Shown piece by piece: positions 1 through 9,384 of a stretch of 64,000 nt of DNA (position 1 is the first letter of the stretch; each line of letters starts with the position of its first letter). Both the position numbers and the translations under genes were made by a program. Source of the stretch: Clostridium saccharobutylicum DSM 13864. GTDB taxonomy: Bacteria > Bacillota > Clostridia > Clostridiales > Clostridiaceae. The notes under the pieces were generated by a model. That model was not told the DNA's origin, searched no databases, and was given only the letters and a program-made list of their open reading frames with translations. The stretch spans positions 1,824,501 to 1,888,500 of the forward strand of contig NC_022571.1 of the NCBI RefSeq assembly GCF_000473995.1. Reading direction: 5' to 3'.

Positions 1-879
1 TTTTTGATTGCGATTAATGGAAGGATTAAATATTTAAAGTATATTAGTAAAAGTGTCACTAATATAAAGACACAGCAATATTTAAATCATATAGAGATAA
101 AAGGCAATGATGAGATTTCGCAGTTAGCTGAAGATATAAATACAATGTCTGAGAGACTTAAAGAAAATTATGAAAAAGAAAAAAGACAGGAAGAAACTAA
201 AAACGAGTTGATTGTTGCTGTTTCACATGACTTAAAAACTCCATTAACATCTATAATTGGATATTTGGAACTTCTTAATAAGGATAAAGAAACTTTTTCA
301 AAAGAGCAGCAAGAGTTTTTAAAAGTAGCCTATGAAAAAAGTGAGAATTTAAAGAAATTAATTGAGGAACTTTTTGAATATACTAAACTTTCAAATGACT
401 ATGTGAAACTAGATAAAGTTCCATTTAATATAGCTGTTTTAGTAAATCAAATAGTGGGAGAGCATGTTTTATTTTTATCTGAAAAGAATATTAAGGTTGA
501 AATTGAATGTAATGAAAATGAATTGCTTTGTGAGATTGATATACAAAAGTTTATTAGAGTTATTGAAAATTTAGTGAAAAATGTTGAAAAGTATAGTTAT
601 AGAAACTCTACATTTAAAATTAGAATGTGGGAAGAGGATAAGAATATTAAACTTTCGTTTATTAATGAAGGTGATAATATTAGTAAAGACGATTTGCTTA
701 AAATATTCGATGAAATGTATAGAATTGACAAATCAAGAAATGTTGAAATTGAAGGGTCTGGCCTTGGTCTTGCTATTTCAAAGAAAATCATAGAACTTCA
801 TGAGGGAAGAATTTGGGCAGAATGTAATAAGAATAAAATTAATTTTAATATTGAATTACCCAAAGTAAGCGAAGAATAA
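1..879 (+). CDS. Sensor histidine kinase, C-terminal part (5' end outside window)
   Basis: The open frame runs in from the left edge, so the sensor and transmembrane N-terminus is missing. What remains is a HAMP-like linker (GNDEISQLAEDINTM), a HisKA dimerisation domain with the phospho-acceptor box SHDLKTPL (His about residue 75 of the visible part) and a HATPase_c domain ending in a good G2 box GSGLGLAISKK. The layout matches VanS/WalK-like kinases that phosphorylate an OmpR-type response regulator, which presumably lies upstream outside the window. A diverged paralogue follows at 1968. Kinase function is solid; the signal sensed is unknown. Confidence 0.9.
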   Translation, partial: FLIAINGRIKYLKYISKSVTNIKTQQYLNHIEIKGNDEISQLAEDINTMSERLKENYEKEKRQEETKNELIVAVSHDLKTPLTSIIGYLELLNKDKETFSKEQQEFLKVAYEKSENLKKLIEELFEYTKLSNDYVKLDKVPFNIAVLVNQIVGEHVLFLSEKNIKVEIECNENELLCEIDIQKFIRVIENLVKNVEKYSYRNSTFKIRMWEEDKNIKLSFINEGDNISKDDLLKIFDEMYRIDKSRNVEIEGSGLGLAISKKIIELHEGRIWAECNKNKINFNIELPKVSEE

Positions 880-1153
880 TTATTAGAAAATTTCATAATA
901 TGGTATTGTACCTATAAAATAAGGAGTTCTTAGAGCTAAAGAAAGCACTGAGGACTCTTGTGATTTTTGCCAAAATACTTTTCCAAGCTTAACTAAGAAA
1001 AGATTAATTATCTAAGAAAAAATCTTAAGAATTCTTAATGTTTTTCTCGAAATTTATTTAATAAATATCATGTAGAATAAATCTTGTGGTTAGATAAGGC
1101 GTAAGTTTAAATTTCTAAACACAAAAATTACTTTGAAAATAGGAGTCTGAATA

Positions 1154-1804
1154 ATGAATAATTTATTTAAGGTTATAGTTTTTTTATTTTGGATGGCAAT
1201 AATAGCTGTATTTTTTAAATACCAATTGTATATTGATGGAGTAGGTAAAATTACTGGATTTTTGGAATCATATCCTAAGTACAGTGCATTGTTATTTTTA
1301 ATAATTGCTTCATTTAGAATTTTTACTTTTGTTCCATGTACTGTTTTCATTATAGTTTCTGGAATATTATTTGATCCTGTAAAAGCATTTATTTTAGTTA
1401 CTATAGCAAATTTATTGAGTGAAATTCTTTTGTTTTTATTTGTTAAAGTCACAATTGGTATGGGATATCAAGAAAATATAATTAATAAATATCCTAAAAT
1501 ATACTCATTAATTCAAAATAATAGTGTTAAGATTCTAGCTTTAGGGGTTTCATCTCCTGTAGTACCATCAGATGTAGTATGTTTCTTTTCTGCTTTAACT
1601 GGAATGTCTTTTAGTAAGTATGCTTTAACTATATTTATAGCTGATACACCTGTTATTCTTCTATATACTTTTTTAGGGATAAGCACAAAATATTCCGTAT
1701 ATGTATTTATTGCTACACTTATTATTATAATTTTAGTGAGCTATATAAATTACAGAAGATGGAATAGTAAAATCAATTTAAATAAAGATGTGGAGGGAAG
1801 ATAA
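1154..1804 (+). CDS. TVP38/TMEM64 (VTT/DedA-like) membrane protein
   Basis: A 216-residue, very hydrophobic protein with about five or six membrane segments. The central stretch FRIFTFVPCTVFIIVSGILF followed by a Pro-rich re-entrant segment (SSPVVPSDVVCFFSALTG) is typical of the SNARE-associated/VTT family (TVP38, YdjX-Z, DedA). Known family members act as lipid scramblases or in envelope homeostasis; the role here is not known. It sits between two sensor kinases and is followed one base later by a 31-codon ORF, so it may report a membrane-stress module. Start ATG is preceded by AGGAGT. Confidence 0.8.
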   Translation: MNNLFKVIVFLFWMAIIAVFFKYQLYIDGVGKITGFLESYPKYSALLFLIIASFRIFTFVPCTVFIIVSGILFDPVKAFILVTIANLLSEILLFLFVKVTIGMGYQENIINKYPKIYSLIQNNSVKILALGVSSPVVPSDVVCFFSALTGMSFSKYALTIFIADTPVILLYTFLGISTKYSVYVFIATLIIIILVSYINYRRWNSKINLNKDVEGR

Positions 1805-1805
1805 T

Positions 1806-1901
1806 ATGGAGTTTAATTATAGTATTCCTTTTGTGGTGTTGACAATAAGTATAAGTACTTTTTATATAGTAAAGTTTTGGTATGGTAGGAAAAAGAAATG
1901 A
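1806..1901 (+). CDS. Small membrane peptide, 31 residues
   Basis: An ATG one base after the VTT gene stop opens a 31-codon frame preceded by GGAGGG at a suitable distance. The peptide has one hydrophobic segment (IPFVVLTISISTFYIVKFW) and a basic tail RKKK, a common layout for single-pass small membrane proteins. Translational coupling to the VTT gene is likely. No family is recognised. It could be a chance frame, but the ribosome site and topology favour a real gene. Confidence 0.5.
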   Translation: MEFNYSIPFVVLTISISTFYIVKFWYGRKKK

Positions 1902-1967
1902 GTATAGAGAGGGGATTAAGAAAAAAATAGAAGAGAAACTTAAAAACACAATATATATTAAAATAGT

Positions 1968-3077
1968 ATGAGGAGTTGGATAGAAAATATGAAAAAGTTC
2001 GTAGTATTTAGAAAATTAAGTGTTCAACTTATAGCTACTATTGCCTTGAGTTGTTTAGTCTCTATGGGAACGTTTCTTGGGGTGCTAAGTAATTTGAAGA
2101 TATATTCGATGGATAATGAAGGAAATATAAGTTCACTTTTCTCTTATGCGGCTTTTTCAATAGTTTTCATAGTTCCTATAGTTATTTTTATAATTACGTT
2201 TCTACTTTTAGTAAGAAAAAAGGTAAGATATATTAAATACATTTCTGAGCAAGTAAATAAAATTACTAAAGAGGATTTAGGGGTGAATTTGAATGTTGTA
2301 GGAAATGATGAAATAGCAGAATTATGTGAAAATATTAATTGTATGTCTATGGAAATGAAGGAGAGTTTTGAACACAAAAGACGGATAGAAAATGAAAAGA
2401 GTGAACTGATTACAAGTATTTCACATGACTTAAGAGCTCCTATTACTGCCATAACAGAATATTTATATATTTTAGAAAATAAAAGATATAAAAGTAAAGA
2501 GGAGGAGCAGGAACATTTAAGTGTAGCATATAATCTGTCTATAAAATTAAAAAAACTTATAAATGAGTTATTTGAGTATACAAAACTTTCAAGTAGAAAT
2601 ATGGAACTAAAACTTGGAGAAGTAGATTTAGGTTTTATGCTTATTAAAATATTAGAGGAGTATACACCAAGACTTGAGGAAATGGGCGTAAGGATTAGAG
2701 TGAATATTGATGAAGAAATTCTTGTTAAAATAGATTATGAAAAAATAATAAAAGCATTTAATAATATTTTAAGTGAAATTGAAAAATATGGTGATTTGCT
2801 ATCGGATTTAATTATTAAGGTAGAAAACAAAGCTAGTACAGCTCATATTGTTATATCTAATAAAGGTAAATATTTAGAAGATGATAAATTAAATGTTATG
2901 TTTGAAAGCCTTAATAGAATTGATACTTCAAAATCAATGGATTTTGAAGAGTCAGAACTTAGTTTAGGTATTTCAAAAAAAGTAATAGAACTTCATCATG
3001 GAAGTATTTGGGCTGATGGACATGGAACTATAAGAACAATATATATTAAATTGCCAATCAGTCAAAAAGATGTTTAA
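1968..3077 (+). CDS. Sensor histidine kinase paralogue with degenerate ATP-binding boxes
   Basis: The 369-residue protein has two membrane segments (about 18-40 and 60-83) around a short outer loop, a HAMP linker and a HisKA box SHDLRAPI with His153. It is paralogous to the kinase at the left edge. The catalytic domain looks damaged: the G2 box reads ESELSLGIS where the paralogue has GSGLGLAIS, and the N box reads NNILSEIEKY, losing the second Asn. Either it no longer binds ATP and works as a phosphatase or dimer partner, or it is decaying. No response regulator lies next to it. An in-frame ATG at 1989 is an alternative start. Confidence 0.85.
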   Translation: MRSWIENMKKFVVFRKLSVQLIATIALSCLVSMGTFLGVLSNLKIYSMDNEGNISSLFSYAAFSIVFIVPIVIFIITFLLLVRKKVRYIKYISEQVNKITKEDLGVNLNVVGNDEIAELCENINCMSMEMKESFEHKRRIENEKSELITSISHDLRAPITAITEYLYILENKRYKSKEEEQEHLSVAYNLSIKLKKLINELFEYTKLSSRNMELKLGEVDLGFMLIKILEEYTPRLEEMGVRIRVNIDEEILVKIDYEKIIKAFNNILSEIEKYGDLLSDLIIKVENKASTAHIVISNKGKYLEDDKLNVMFESLNRIDTSKSMDFEESELSLGISKKVIELHHGSIWADGHGTIRTIYIKLPISQKDV

Positions 3078-3430
3078 AAAATAGAGGTTTTATTTTGGGA
3101 GGTATTATGAAATACAAAAAATATCATAAGAATATTAGAATTTATTAAAATGAAATATCTAAAAGGTTTTGTTGTTAACTATAATTTATGGACAATTATA
3201 ATTTGAATTTAAAGTGTTTTAATATAGGCTAACAATAATTTCGTAGAGTTACAATGCAAATTACATTTATGTTTATGAATTATCTTAGTACATTTCGAAT
3301 TAAATATAAGGGAGTTTTTGTAATGTTTCTGCACACTTTAAGTTTTTTTTTTAACAATTTCCCTATGGAGTTCGTAAAAAAATACTGTGTGTGAAAATAA
3401 TATATATATGAGCATATAGTCATATTAGTA
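3078..3430. other. Intergenic region without a recognised gene
   Basis: AT-rich stretch between the kinase and the tetR promoter. It contains only very short frames, such as a 13-codon one after GGAGG near 3100, and no clear terminator or RNA structure that I can support. Confidence 0.4.
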
Positions 3431-3459
3431 TTGACGGGTGAAAAATATAAAGATATAAT
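3431..3459 (+). promoter_or_regulatory. Promoter of the TetR-family regulator
   Basis: TTGACG (3431-3436) and TATAAT (3454-3459) are spaced exactly 17 bases apart, a near-consensus SigA promoter. A long palindrome begins two bases after the -10, so the regulator probably represses its own transcription. Confidence 0.75.
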
Positions 3460-3460
3460 A

Positions 3461-3492
3461 AAATTAATAAATGAAAATTCATTTATTAATTT
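3461..3492. promoter_or_regulatory. Palindromic operator, likely for the TetR-family regulator
   Basis: A perfect inverted repeat with 15-base arms (AAATTAATAAATGAA and its complement) and a 2-base centre covers the transcription start region just below the -10 box and ends 21 bases before the regulator ATG. A closely related palindrome at 4375-4402 lies upstream of the efflux genes. Confidence 0.7.
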
Positions 3493-3512
3493 TTTATTTG
3501 AGGTAATATAAG

Positions 3513-4097
3513 ATGGCAAGAATTGCAGATCCTGAAAAGATGGAAAACATTAAGAGAGCAGTAATGGAATGTGTAATAGAATATGGATATGCAGGAGTAT
3601 CAACGGCTTTAATCTGTGAAAAAGCAGGGGTGTCTCCAGGGTATTTGTATAGATATTATAAAAGTAAGGAAGAACTAGTACAGGAACTAGTAGACACTGA
3701 GATGCAAGCAATAATTAAAAAGTTTATATTAGATATAGAGTCATCTAATACATTATATGAAGCTGGTGGTAAAACAATAAGGAGATTATTTATGAGGGCA
3801 AATGTGGAGCCTATGGCTGCAAGGTTTGCAGCTTCAGTTGTTATGGATTTTAAAATACCAGCAGAAGAAAAAAAAGATAATTTTAAAATGGTTATAGAAC
3901 TAGCAGAAAAATGCATTGAGCTAGGTAAAAAAACAGGTGAAACTAATTCCAATATAACACCACTAGAAATGTTAGTCGTTTCTTTTACGATTCCGTTTAG
4001 ATATTTATTATTTTCAATAGAGCTTGATAAAAATAAAATGTTTACAGAAGATGAAATTAAAAGAGTAGCACAAATATGTATAAATGCAGTAAAATAA
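3513..4097 (+). CDS. TetR/AcrR family transcriptional regulator
   Basis: A 194-residue protein with an N-terminal TetR helix-turn-helix (about residues 10-55; ALICEKAGVSPGYLYRYYKSKEEL) and a variable C-terminal ligand domain. It stands directly upstream of an RND efflux pair and has a palindrome in its own promoter, with a related palindrome before the pump genes. The usual arrangement is self-repression and repression of the pump until a toxic ligand binds. Ribosome site GAGGTAA precedes the ATG. The family is certain; the pump as target is inferred from the shared operator. Confidence 0.9.
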   Translation: MARIADPEKMENIKRAVMECVIEYGYAGVSTALICEKAGVSPGYLYRYYKSKEELVQELVDTEMQAIIKKFILDIESSNTLYEAGGKTIRRLFMRANVEPMAARFAASVVMDFKIPAEEKKDNFKMVIELAEKCIELGKKTGETNSNITPLEMLVVSFTIPFRYLLFSIELDKNKMFTEDEIKRVAQICINAVK

Positions 4098-4140
4098 TTT
4101 TTTGAAGTATTAATTAATAAGGGGTTGTTTATTAATAGAA

Positions 4141-4168
4141 ATTAGAATGAGTATGTTCTAATTTTCTC
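4141..4168 (+). terminator. Possible terminator after the TetR gene
   Basis: ATTAGAA and TTCTAAT arms around a loop, followed by TTTTCT. The stem is AT-only and short, so this is a weak call. Confidence 0.35.
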
Positions 4169-4374
4169 AAAAACTTATAATTAATACTTCATTAGTAATT
4201 AGTTAATGTAGGATACATGGAGGACACAAAATATTATTTATAAATAGAAGAGTTTGCATGAAAAGAGTAGGATATTATTAAAAACTGGAAGTATATGAAT
4301 TGGACATGACAATGTTATTGCAACGTGAAGTAGATAAATAGTTTAAATATATAAGAAACCAAAATTTTTTCAAT

Positions 4375-4402
4375 ATTAATGAATAAATATTTATTTATTA
4401 AT
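4375..4402. promoter_or_regulatory. Second TetR-type palindrome, upstream of the efflux operon
   Basis: A 28-base near-perfect palindrome (left arm ATTAATGAATAAAT, right arm ATTTATTTATTAAT, one mismatched pair). It resembles the autoregulatory palindrome at 3461-3492 in sequence and length. It lies about 330 bases before the adaptor gene, so the pump transcript would have a long leader. It is probably the second binding site of the same regulator. Confidence 0.55.
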
Positions 4403-4503
4403 GTAATGATAACAAGATTTTAAATATATTAAAATACATATTAATGCATGAAGTACATGTGTTATCTTCCAAGATTAAATTAAAAATAAAGGGGTGAATG
4501 TTA

Positions 4504-4656
4504 ATGAAATAAAAGGATAATCAAGTTACTGATGCTGAGATTGAATTAAAATCATTACAAGATGAAATAGCAGCAAAAAAACTTGTTAATATCCATAATA
4601 ATTTAAGAGATAGCATATTAAAAACATGGATACTAAGTGATAAATACATTTTTTAA
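4504..4656 (+). pseudogene. Short frame with nonsense codon at position 3
   Basis: After a good ribosome site (GGGGTG) the frame begins ATG AAA TAA and then stays open for 47 codons with a helical, charged sequence (ending DKYIF) before a second stop. It looks like a small gene killed by an early nonsense mutation, lying in the leader of the efflux genes. No family is recognised, and a non-coding leader is equally possible. Confidence 0.3.
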
Positions 4657-4732
4657 TGAACAAAAAAATGTAAGGTGAAATAAAGAAAATATATATTATT
4701 TACATATGATATGGCAGATTTAAGGAGGATAT

Positions 4733-5944
4733 ATGAATAAGAGAATATTAGTTACTTGTTTAGTATTTTTAAATTTATTTATATTAAGTGGATGCAGTAG
4801 TGAGTCTGATTCAAAAGCAGATGTAAAAACTTATCCAGTAAAAACTATAGAATTACAAGATAAAAGCTATCCTGTTTCATTAGAATATGAAGGTTTAACA
4901 GGGGGGAGTGAAGTGAAAAAACTTTCTTTTAAAAGTGCAGCTAAAGTTGCAAAAATATATGTTTCAAAGGGTCAGCATGTAAAAAAAGGAGATAATCTTG
5001 TTGATTTAGATAAATCAGATTTGAATTTTGCAATGGATGCAGCAAAAGCTCAAATGGACTCAGCTTCAGCACAATATAATAAAGCTGTAAATGGTGCTCA
5101 AACTGAGGATATAAATAAAGCTCAGATAGCAGTAAAAAATGCTCAGGATAATTATAATTATTGCAAGGATTTATATGATAAAAATGTTACTTTATATCAG
5201 GCAAAGGCAATTCCAAAACAACAGCTTGACGATGCTAAGATAAAACTAGATGACAGTGAGAGTGCTCTAAATAGTGCAAATGAAACTTTAACACAACTTC
5301 AAAATGGAACAAGAGAAGAAGATAAACAAGCAGCATTAGCAGCATTAAATACTACAAAAGCTAATTATGATTCTAAAGTTAATCTGGTTGAAGATGCTTC
5401 TCTTAAAGCACCAGAAGATGGTTATGTAGTAGATATTCTTTGTAAAGAAAATGAAATGCAAGCGGCTGGTTATCCAGTTATATTGTTTAGAAATGAAAAT
5501 CAAGTTGTAACAGTAGGATTATCTGACGATGATGTCAAAAAAGTACAAATAGGAGAGAAAGCTAAAATTAAAATAGATGATGATACCGTTGATGGAGAAA
5601 TTATGAATATAGTTCAATCAGCTGATACTCAAAGTGGAACATATAGTGCAGAAATTAAGATTACCAATCAAATAGATAATAATAAATTTTATATAGGTCA
5701 ATCAGTAAAAGTTTATATTGACGATGGTGAAAAGAATGGAATATGGATTCCTATTAGCAGTATTTTAAATGATGGGCAAGATTACGTCTATGCAGTGGAA
5801 GATAGTCGTGCTGTAAGGAAAAACATAACAATTGGACAAACCAATGAAGATCAAGTGTGTGTAGAGGGACTAGAGGTTGGAGATAATCTTGTAAATGAAG
5901 GTATGAAAAATATAAAAGCTGGATATCAGGTTTCAGTAGAATAA
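4733..5944 (+). CDS. RND efflux periplasmic-adaptor-like lipoprotein
   Basis: The 403-residue protein starts with a lipoprotein signal ending in LSGC (Cys21). It then shows the membrane-fusion (HlyD/AcrA) order: half lipoyl domain (KIYVSKGQHVKKGDNLVDLD), a long coiled-coil hairpin (about residues 95-215), the second lipoyl half (LKAPEDGYV), a beta-barrel and a membrane-proximal domain. It connects the RND pump to the cell surface in a Gram-positive host. It is 13 bases upstream of the transporter and clearly in the same operon. AAGGAGG precedes the ATG. Confidence 0.92.
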   Translation: MNKRILVTCLVFLNLFILSGCSSESDSKADVKTYPVKTIELQDKSYPVSLEYEGLTGGSEVKKLSFKSAAKVAKIYVSKGQHVKKGDNLVDLDKSDLNFAMDAAKAQMDSASAQYNKAVNGAQTEDINKAQIAVKNAQDNYNYCKDLYDKNVTLYQAKAIPKQQLDDAKIKLDDSESALNSANETLTQLQNGTREEDKQAALAALNTTKANYDSKVNLVEDASLKAPEDGYVVDILCKENEMQAAGYPVILFRNENQVVTVGLSDDDVKKVQIGEKAKIKIDDDTVDGEIMNIVQSADTQSGTYSAEIKITNQIDNNKFYIGQSVKVYIDDGEKNGIWIPISSILNDGQDYVYAVEDSRAVRKNITIGQTNEDQVCVEGLEVGDNLVNEGMKNIKAGYQVSVE

Positions 5945-5957
5945 AGGAGAATGAGTT

Positions 5958-8900
5958 ATGGGATTGATTAATGCAGCTATAAAAAATAAAAAAATAGTAT
6001 TATTTCTAGTGGTTATAGCTATTATAAGTGGTTTCTACTGTTATCATATTCTTCCAAAGCAGGAGAGTCCAGATGTTTCATCTCCAGCTGCCATGATTAC
6101 AACAATTTATCCAGGTGGATCTCCTAGTGATATAGAAAGTTTAGTCACAAAAAAGATTGAAGAAAAAGTTGAAGAAATAGATGGTTATGATTATTGTGAA
6201 TCTTATTCTGAAAATAGTGCATCTATAGTTATTCTTTACTTAAATAATGATGCAGACAAAGATAAAGCATGGCGTGATTTAAGAGATAAAATAAAAGATT
6301 TAAAATCTGAACTTCCAGATGGATGTCAGGATAGTCAGATAAATACAAAGCTTACAGAAAGCGCAGGAATGATCTTAAGTGTATCTGGAGATAGTTATTC
6401 TTATGAACAGTTAGGAAATTATGCAGATGAGATAAAGAAACAGCTAAGTAATGTCAGTGGTGTTTCTAGATTTGACATAGAAGGTAAACAAGATAAACAA
6501 GTAAAAGTAAATGTAGATTTAAGCAAAATAAATAAAAATTCTATTTCTCTTGAAGATGTTTGTAGAGTATTACAAGCGCAAAATATAGAAATTCCATCTG
6601 GAAATTTAGACTTGAGCACAGGAAAAATAAAAGTCCAGACCCCTGGTAGTTTTACATCGCTTAAAGATATAGAAAATACAATTGTGAATGTTTCAAAAGA
6701 TACTGGGCAAACTATAAAGATTAAAGAGATAGCAAATGTCCAAATGGATTATGATGATGATTCTAATTATAAATATACTAATAATGGAGAAAATGCAGTA
6801 CTGCTTGCAGGTTATTTTCAAGATAATAAAAATATAGTTTTAATAGGTGATGATGTAAAGAAAAAATTGGATGAGATAAAAACGCAATTGCCACAGGATT
6901 TAAAAATAGATGAAGTTTCATTCCAGCCTAAAGATGTAAATGAATCAGTTTCATTCTTTATGGACAACCTTAGAGATGGTGTGATTCTTGTAGTAATAAC
7001 TGTTCTTATAGGAATGGGATTTAGAAATGCAATGGTAGTTTCAGCAGTAATTCCAATATCTATGGCTATGTCATTTATTATTATGGATGCTCTTGGAATA
7101 AAAGTGCAACAAATGTCTACAACGGCACTTATAATAGCTCTTGGAATATTGGTAGATGATGCAATTGTAATTGGAGATGTAGTGCAGGTTGGAATTGATA
7201 ATGGGATGCCAGGAGATGAAGCAGCATTTCATGGTATAAAAAAATTATTTGTACCTGTATTTACTTCTACACTAATTATTGTTGGTGCTTTTTCACCGCT
7301 TTTAAAAATACCAGGAGCAGTTGGAGATTTTTTAAGAACTTTACCTCAAGTAGTAATGATATGTATAATTTGCTCATATATTTCAGCACTTTTTATTACT
7401 CCTGCCATGTCATCAATGTTTTTTACAAAGAGCAAAGCAGAGAAGGAAAGTAAAATTCGAAAAATGTTTCATAAACTCTTAACTTATGGACTTAAACATA
7501 AAATAAAAATTGTTATAGCAGCTATATGTGTGTTTATAGTATCTATGGGATTAATGAAATTATTAGGAATGGAGTTTTTCCCTCATGCAGATAAAGATAT
7601 TCTTTATATAGATGTTTCTAATGAAAAAGTTGAAGATATTGATAGTACATCTAATTTAGTAAAACAAATAGAAGATGTCTTAAAATCTAAGCAGGAAGTT
7701 ACAGGGGTTACTTCAGCTATAGGTGGTGGTATGCCTAAGTTTTATATGACACTTCCTGATACTCCACCATCTAAAAGTACAGCGCAGATTATGGTGAAAG
7801 TAGACATAAAAAAAACTAAGAAGTTTGATACAAGAGAAAAATTAGCTGAATATTTACAAAGTCAAATAGATAGCACGATCTCTGGAGGAACTGCAACGGT
7901 AAAACTTTTGGAACAAGCACAGCCAATAGGAGCCCCAATTCGTTTGAGACTTACAGGAGATGATTTAGATAAAATTTATGCTGCTTCAGACCAAATACAA
8001 GAAAAATTAAGAAATATACCAGGAACATTAAATATAAGAGATGATGCAGCGAAAAAGACTTATGAATATGAAGTAAATATAGATAGCACTAAAGCTATGC
8101 AGCATGGACTGTTAAAATCTGATATTTTAAAACAGATAAATATTGCCTTAAAAGGATACAGCAGTTCTGTATATAGAAAGAATGGTAATGATTATGATAT
8201 ATTAGTTAAAACTAATATTGCATCAGTAGAAGATTTGAAAAATCTACAGATAAAATCAAGCCTTGGAGATAATAAGGTATTGTTATCAGAAGTAGCGTCT
8301 ATAGATTTAAATTCACAGTTAGATCAGATAAAGCATTATAAGAAAGATAAAACTGTAACAATATATAGTGATGTTAAAGCAGGCTGTAACTCTGTTAAAA
8401 TCGAAGATGAATTGAATCAGGAAATAAGTAAAATGGATTTAAATGGAGTAAATGTGATTTATGATGGAGAAAAACATCAAATAGAAACAAACTTTACAAG
8501 CCTTGGTGTAGCAGGAGTTCTTTGTATAGTGATAATCTACGTAATTTTATTTGTTCAATTTAAATCTTTTATACAACCGTTTGTTATAATGTGTTCACTT
8601 CCACTATCATTAATGGGAGTATCAATAGGACTTTTAGTGTTTAGAATGTCTATATCATTAACTGCTGTAATGGGAATAATAAGTTTGATTGGAGTAGTTA
8701 TAAGAAATGCAATTTTGCTTGTAGAATATATAATTGATGGTAGAAAAGAGGGACTTTCTATAGATGAAGCGTGCTTACATGCTGTAAGTCAAAGGTTTAG
8801 ACCTATAATATTGAGTTCAACTGCAACAATTACAGGGCTTATACCACTTGCATTTTCTAAAAGTGCTTTATTTGGTCCTATGTCTGTAGCAATAATATTT

Positions 8901-9062
8901 GGACTTGCATCAGCAACTTTTCTTACTTTTGTAGTTGTTCCAGTAGTATATTCACTAGTTAATACTAGATTAGAAGAGAAACCAATAAACATAGATAAAC
9001 TAAATATTAAATCAAAGATAGCTAAATTAAATTTTAAATCATTAGCATTTTGGAAAAAATAA
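5958..9062 (+). CDS. RND-family (AcrB/MmpL-like HAE) efflux transporter
   Basis: 1034 residues, the usual length for the hydrophobe/amphiphile efflux RND family. It has an N-terminal membrane helix, two large extracytoplasmic loops (about 30-330 and 550-850) and two six-helix bundles. The fourth helix carries the proton-relay aspartates in GILVDDAIVIGD (near residue 400). It uses the proton gradient to expel drugs or other toxic molecules together with the upstream adaptor. No outer-membrane partner is expected in a Firmicute. Expression is probably controlled by the TetR-type protein at 3513. Confidence 0.93.
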   Translation: MGLINAAIKNKKIVLFLVVIAIISGFYCYHILPKQESPDVSSPAAMITTIYPGGSPSDIESLVTKKIEEKVEEIDGYDYCESYSENSASIVILYLNNDADKDKAWRDLRDKIKDLKSELPDGCQDSQINTKLTESAGMILSVSGDSYSYEQLGNYADEIKKQLSNVSGVSRFDIEGKQDKQVKVNVDLSKINKNSISLEDVCRVLQAQNIEIPSGNLDLSTGKIKVQTPGSFTSLKDIENTIVNVSKDTGQTIKIKEIANVQMDYDDDSNYKYTNNGENAVLLAGYFQDNKNIVLIGDDVKKKLDEIKTQLPQDLKIDEVSFQPKDVNESVSFFMDNLRDGVILVVITVLIGMGFRNAMVVSAVIPISMAMSFIIMDALGIKVQQMSTTALIIALGILVDDAIVIGDVVQVGIDNGMPGDEAAFHGIKKLFVPVFTSTLIIVGAFSPLLKIPGAVGDFLRTLPQVVMICIICSYISALFITPAMSSMFFTKSKAEKESKIRKMFHKLLTYGLKHKIKIVIAAICVFIVSMGLMKLLGMEFFPHADKDILYIDVSNEKVEDIDSTSNLVKQIEDVLKSKQEVTGVTSAIGGGMPKFYMTLPDTPPSKSTAQIMVKVDIKKTKKFDTREKLAEYLQSQIDSTISGGTATVKLLEQAQPIGAPIRLRLTGDDLDKIYAASDQIQEKLRNIPGTLNIRDDAAKKTYEYEVNIDSTKAMQHGLLKSDILKQINIALKGYSSSVYRKNGNDYDILVKTNIASVEDLKNLQIKSSLGDNKVLLSEVASIDLNSQLDQIKHYKKDKTVTIYSDVKAGCNSVKIEDELNQEISKMDLNGVNVIYDGEKHQIETNFTSLGVAGVLCIVIIYVILFVQFKSFIQPFVIMCSLPLSLMGVSIGLLVFRMSISLTAVMGIISLIGVVIRNAILLVEYIIDGRKEGLSIDEACLHAVSQRFRPIILSSTATITGLIPLAFSKSALFGPMSVAIIFGLASATFLTFVVVPVVYSLVNTRLEEKPINIDKLNIKSKIAKLNFKSLAFWKK

Positions 9063-9226
9063 GATTGAATATAGTTCTATAATTATTATTAAGTAAAGAA
9101 CATAGATGTAGAATTTGAATAAGAGAATAAATGATGTAATGTATCATAAAATAATAAGTTTTAATTCATTCACTTGACTATCTCTACTTGTTACAATAAA
9201 AATCATCATTTATTACTATAGATAAA

Positions 9227-9258
9227 AAAATCCATAATATTTCTATGATGGATTTTAT
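9227..9258 (+). terminator. Terminator-like hairpin after the RND operon
   Basis: Arms AAAATCCAT (9227-9235) and ATGGATTTT (9248-9256) enclose a 12-base loop. It is AT-rich, with T residues at the end of the stem. Confidence 0.5.
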
Positions 9259-9284
9259 GGTGTAGATTAAAGATTTAATTTGTA

Positions 9285-9371
9285 TAAGGCACAATCAAAT
9301 AAATAACAAGTCCATTTGCCTCCTTGTTTGATGAAAAATATTCATGGCAACTTTGGACTTGTTATTTATTT
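9285..9371. repeat. Palindromic repeat element, copy A
   Basis: The left end reads TAAGGCACAATCAAA, followed by a perfect 17-base inverted repeat (9297-9313 with 9355-9371, AAATAAATAACAAGTCC). The interior is itself partly self-complementary (TTGCC...GGCAA). The right outer end is eroded. It sits between the convergent RND and pfl operons, where its hairpin could stop transcription from both sides. Related ends occur at 13911, 32484, 42157, 46990 and 48437. Confidence 0.7.
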
Positions 9372-9384
9372 TCATGTCTCTAAA

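Noticed and set aside
1090..1452. 120-codon minus-strand frame opposite the VTT gene
   Set aside because: Antisense shadow of a clear membrane-protein gene, with no ribosome site or family signature.
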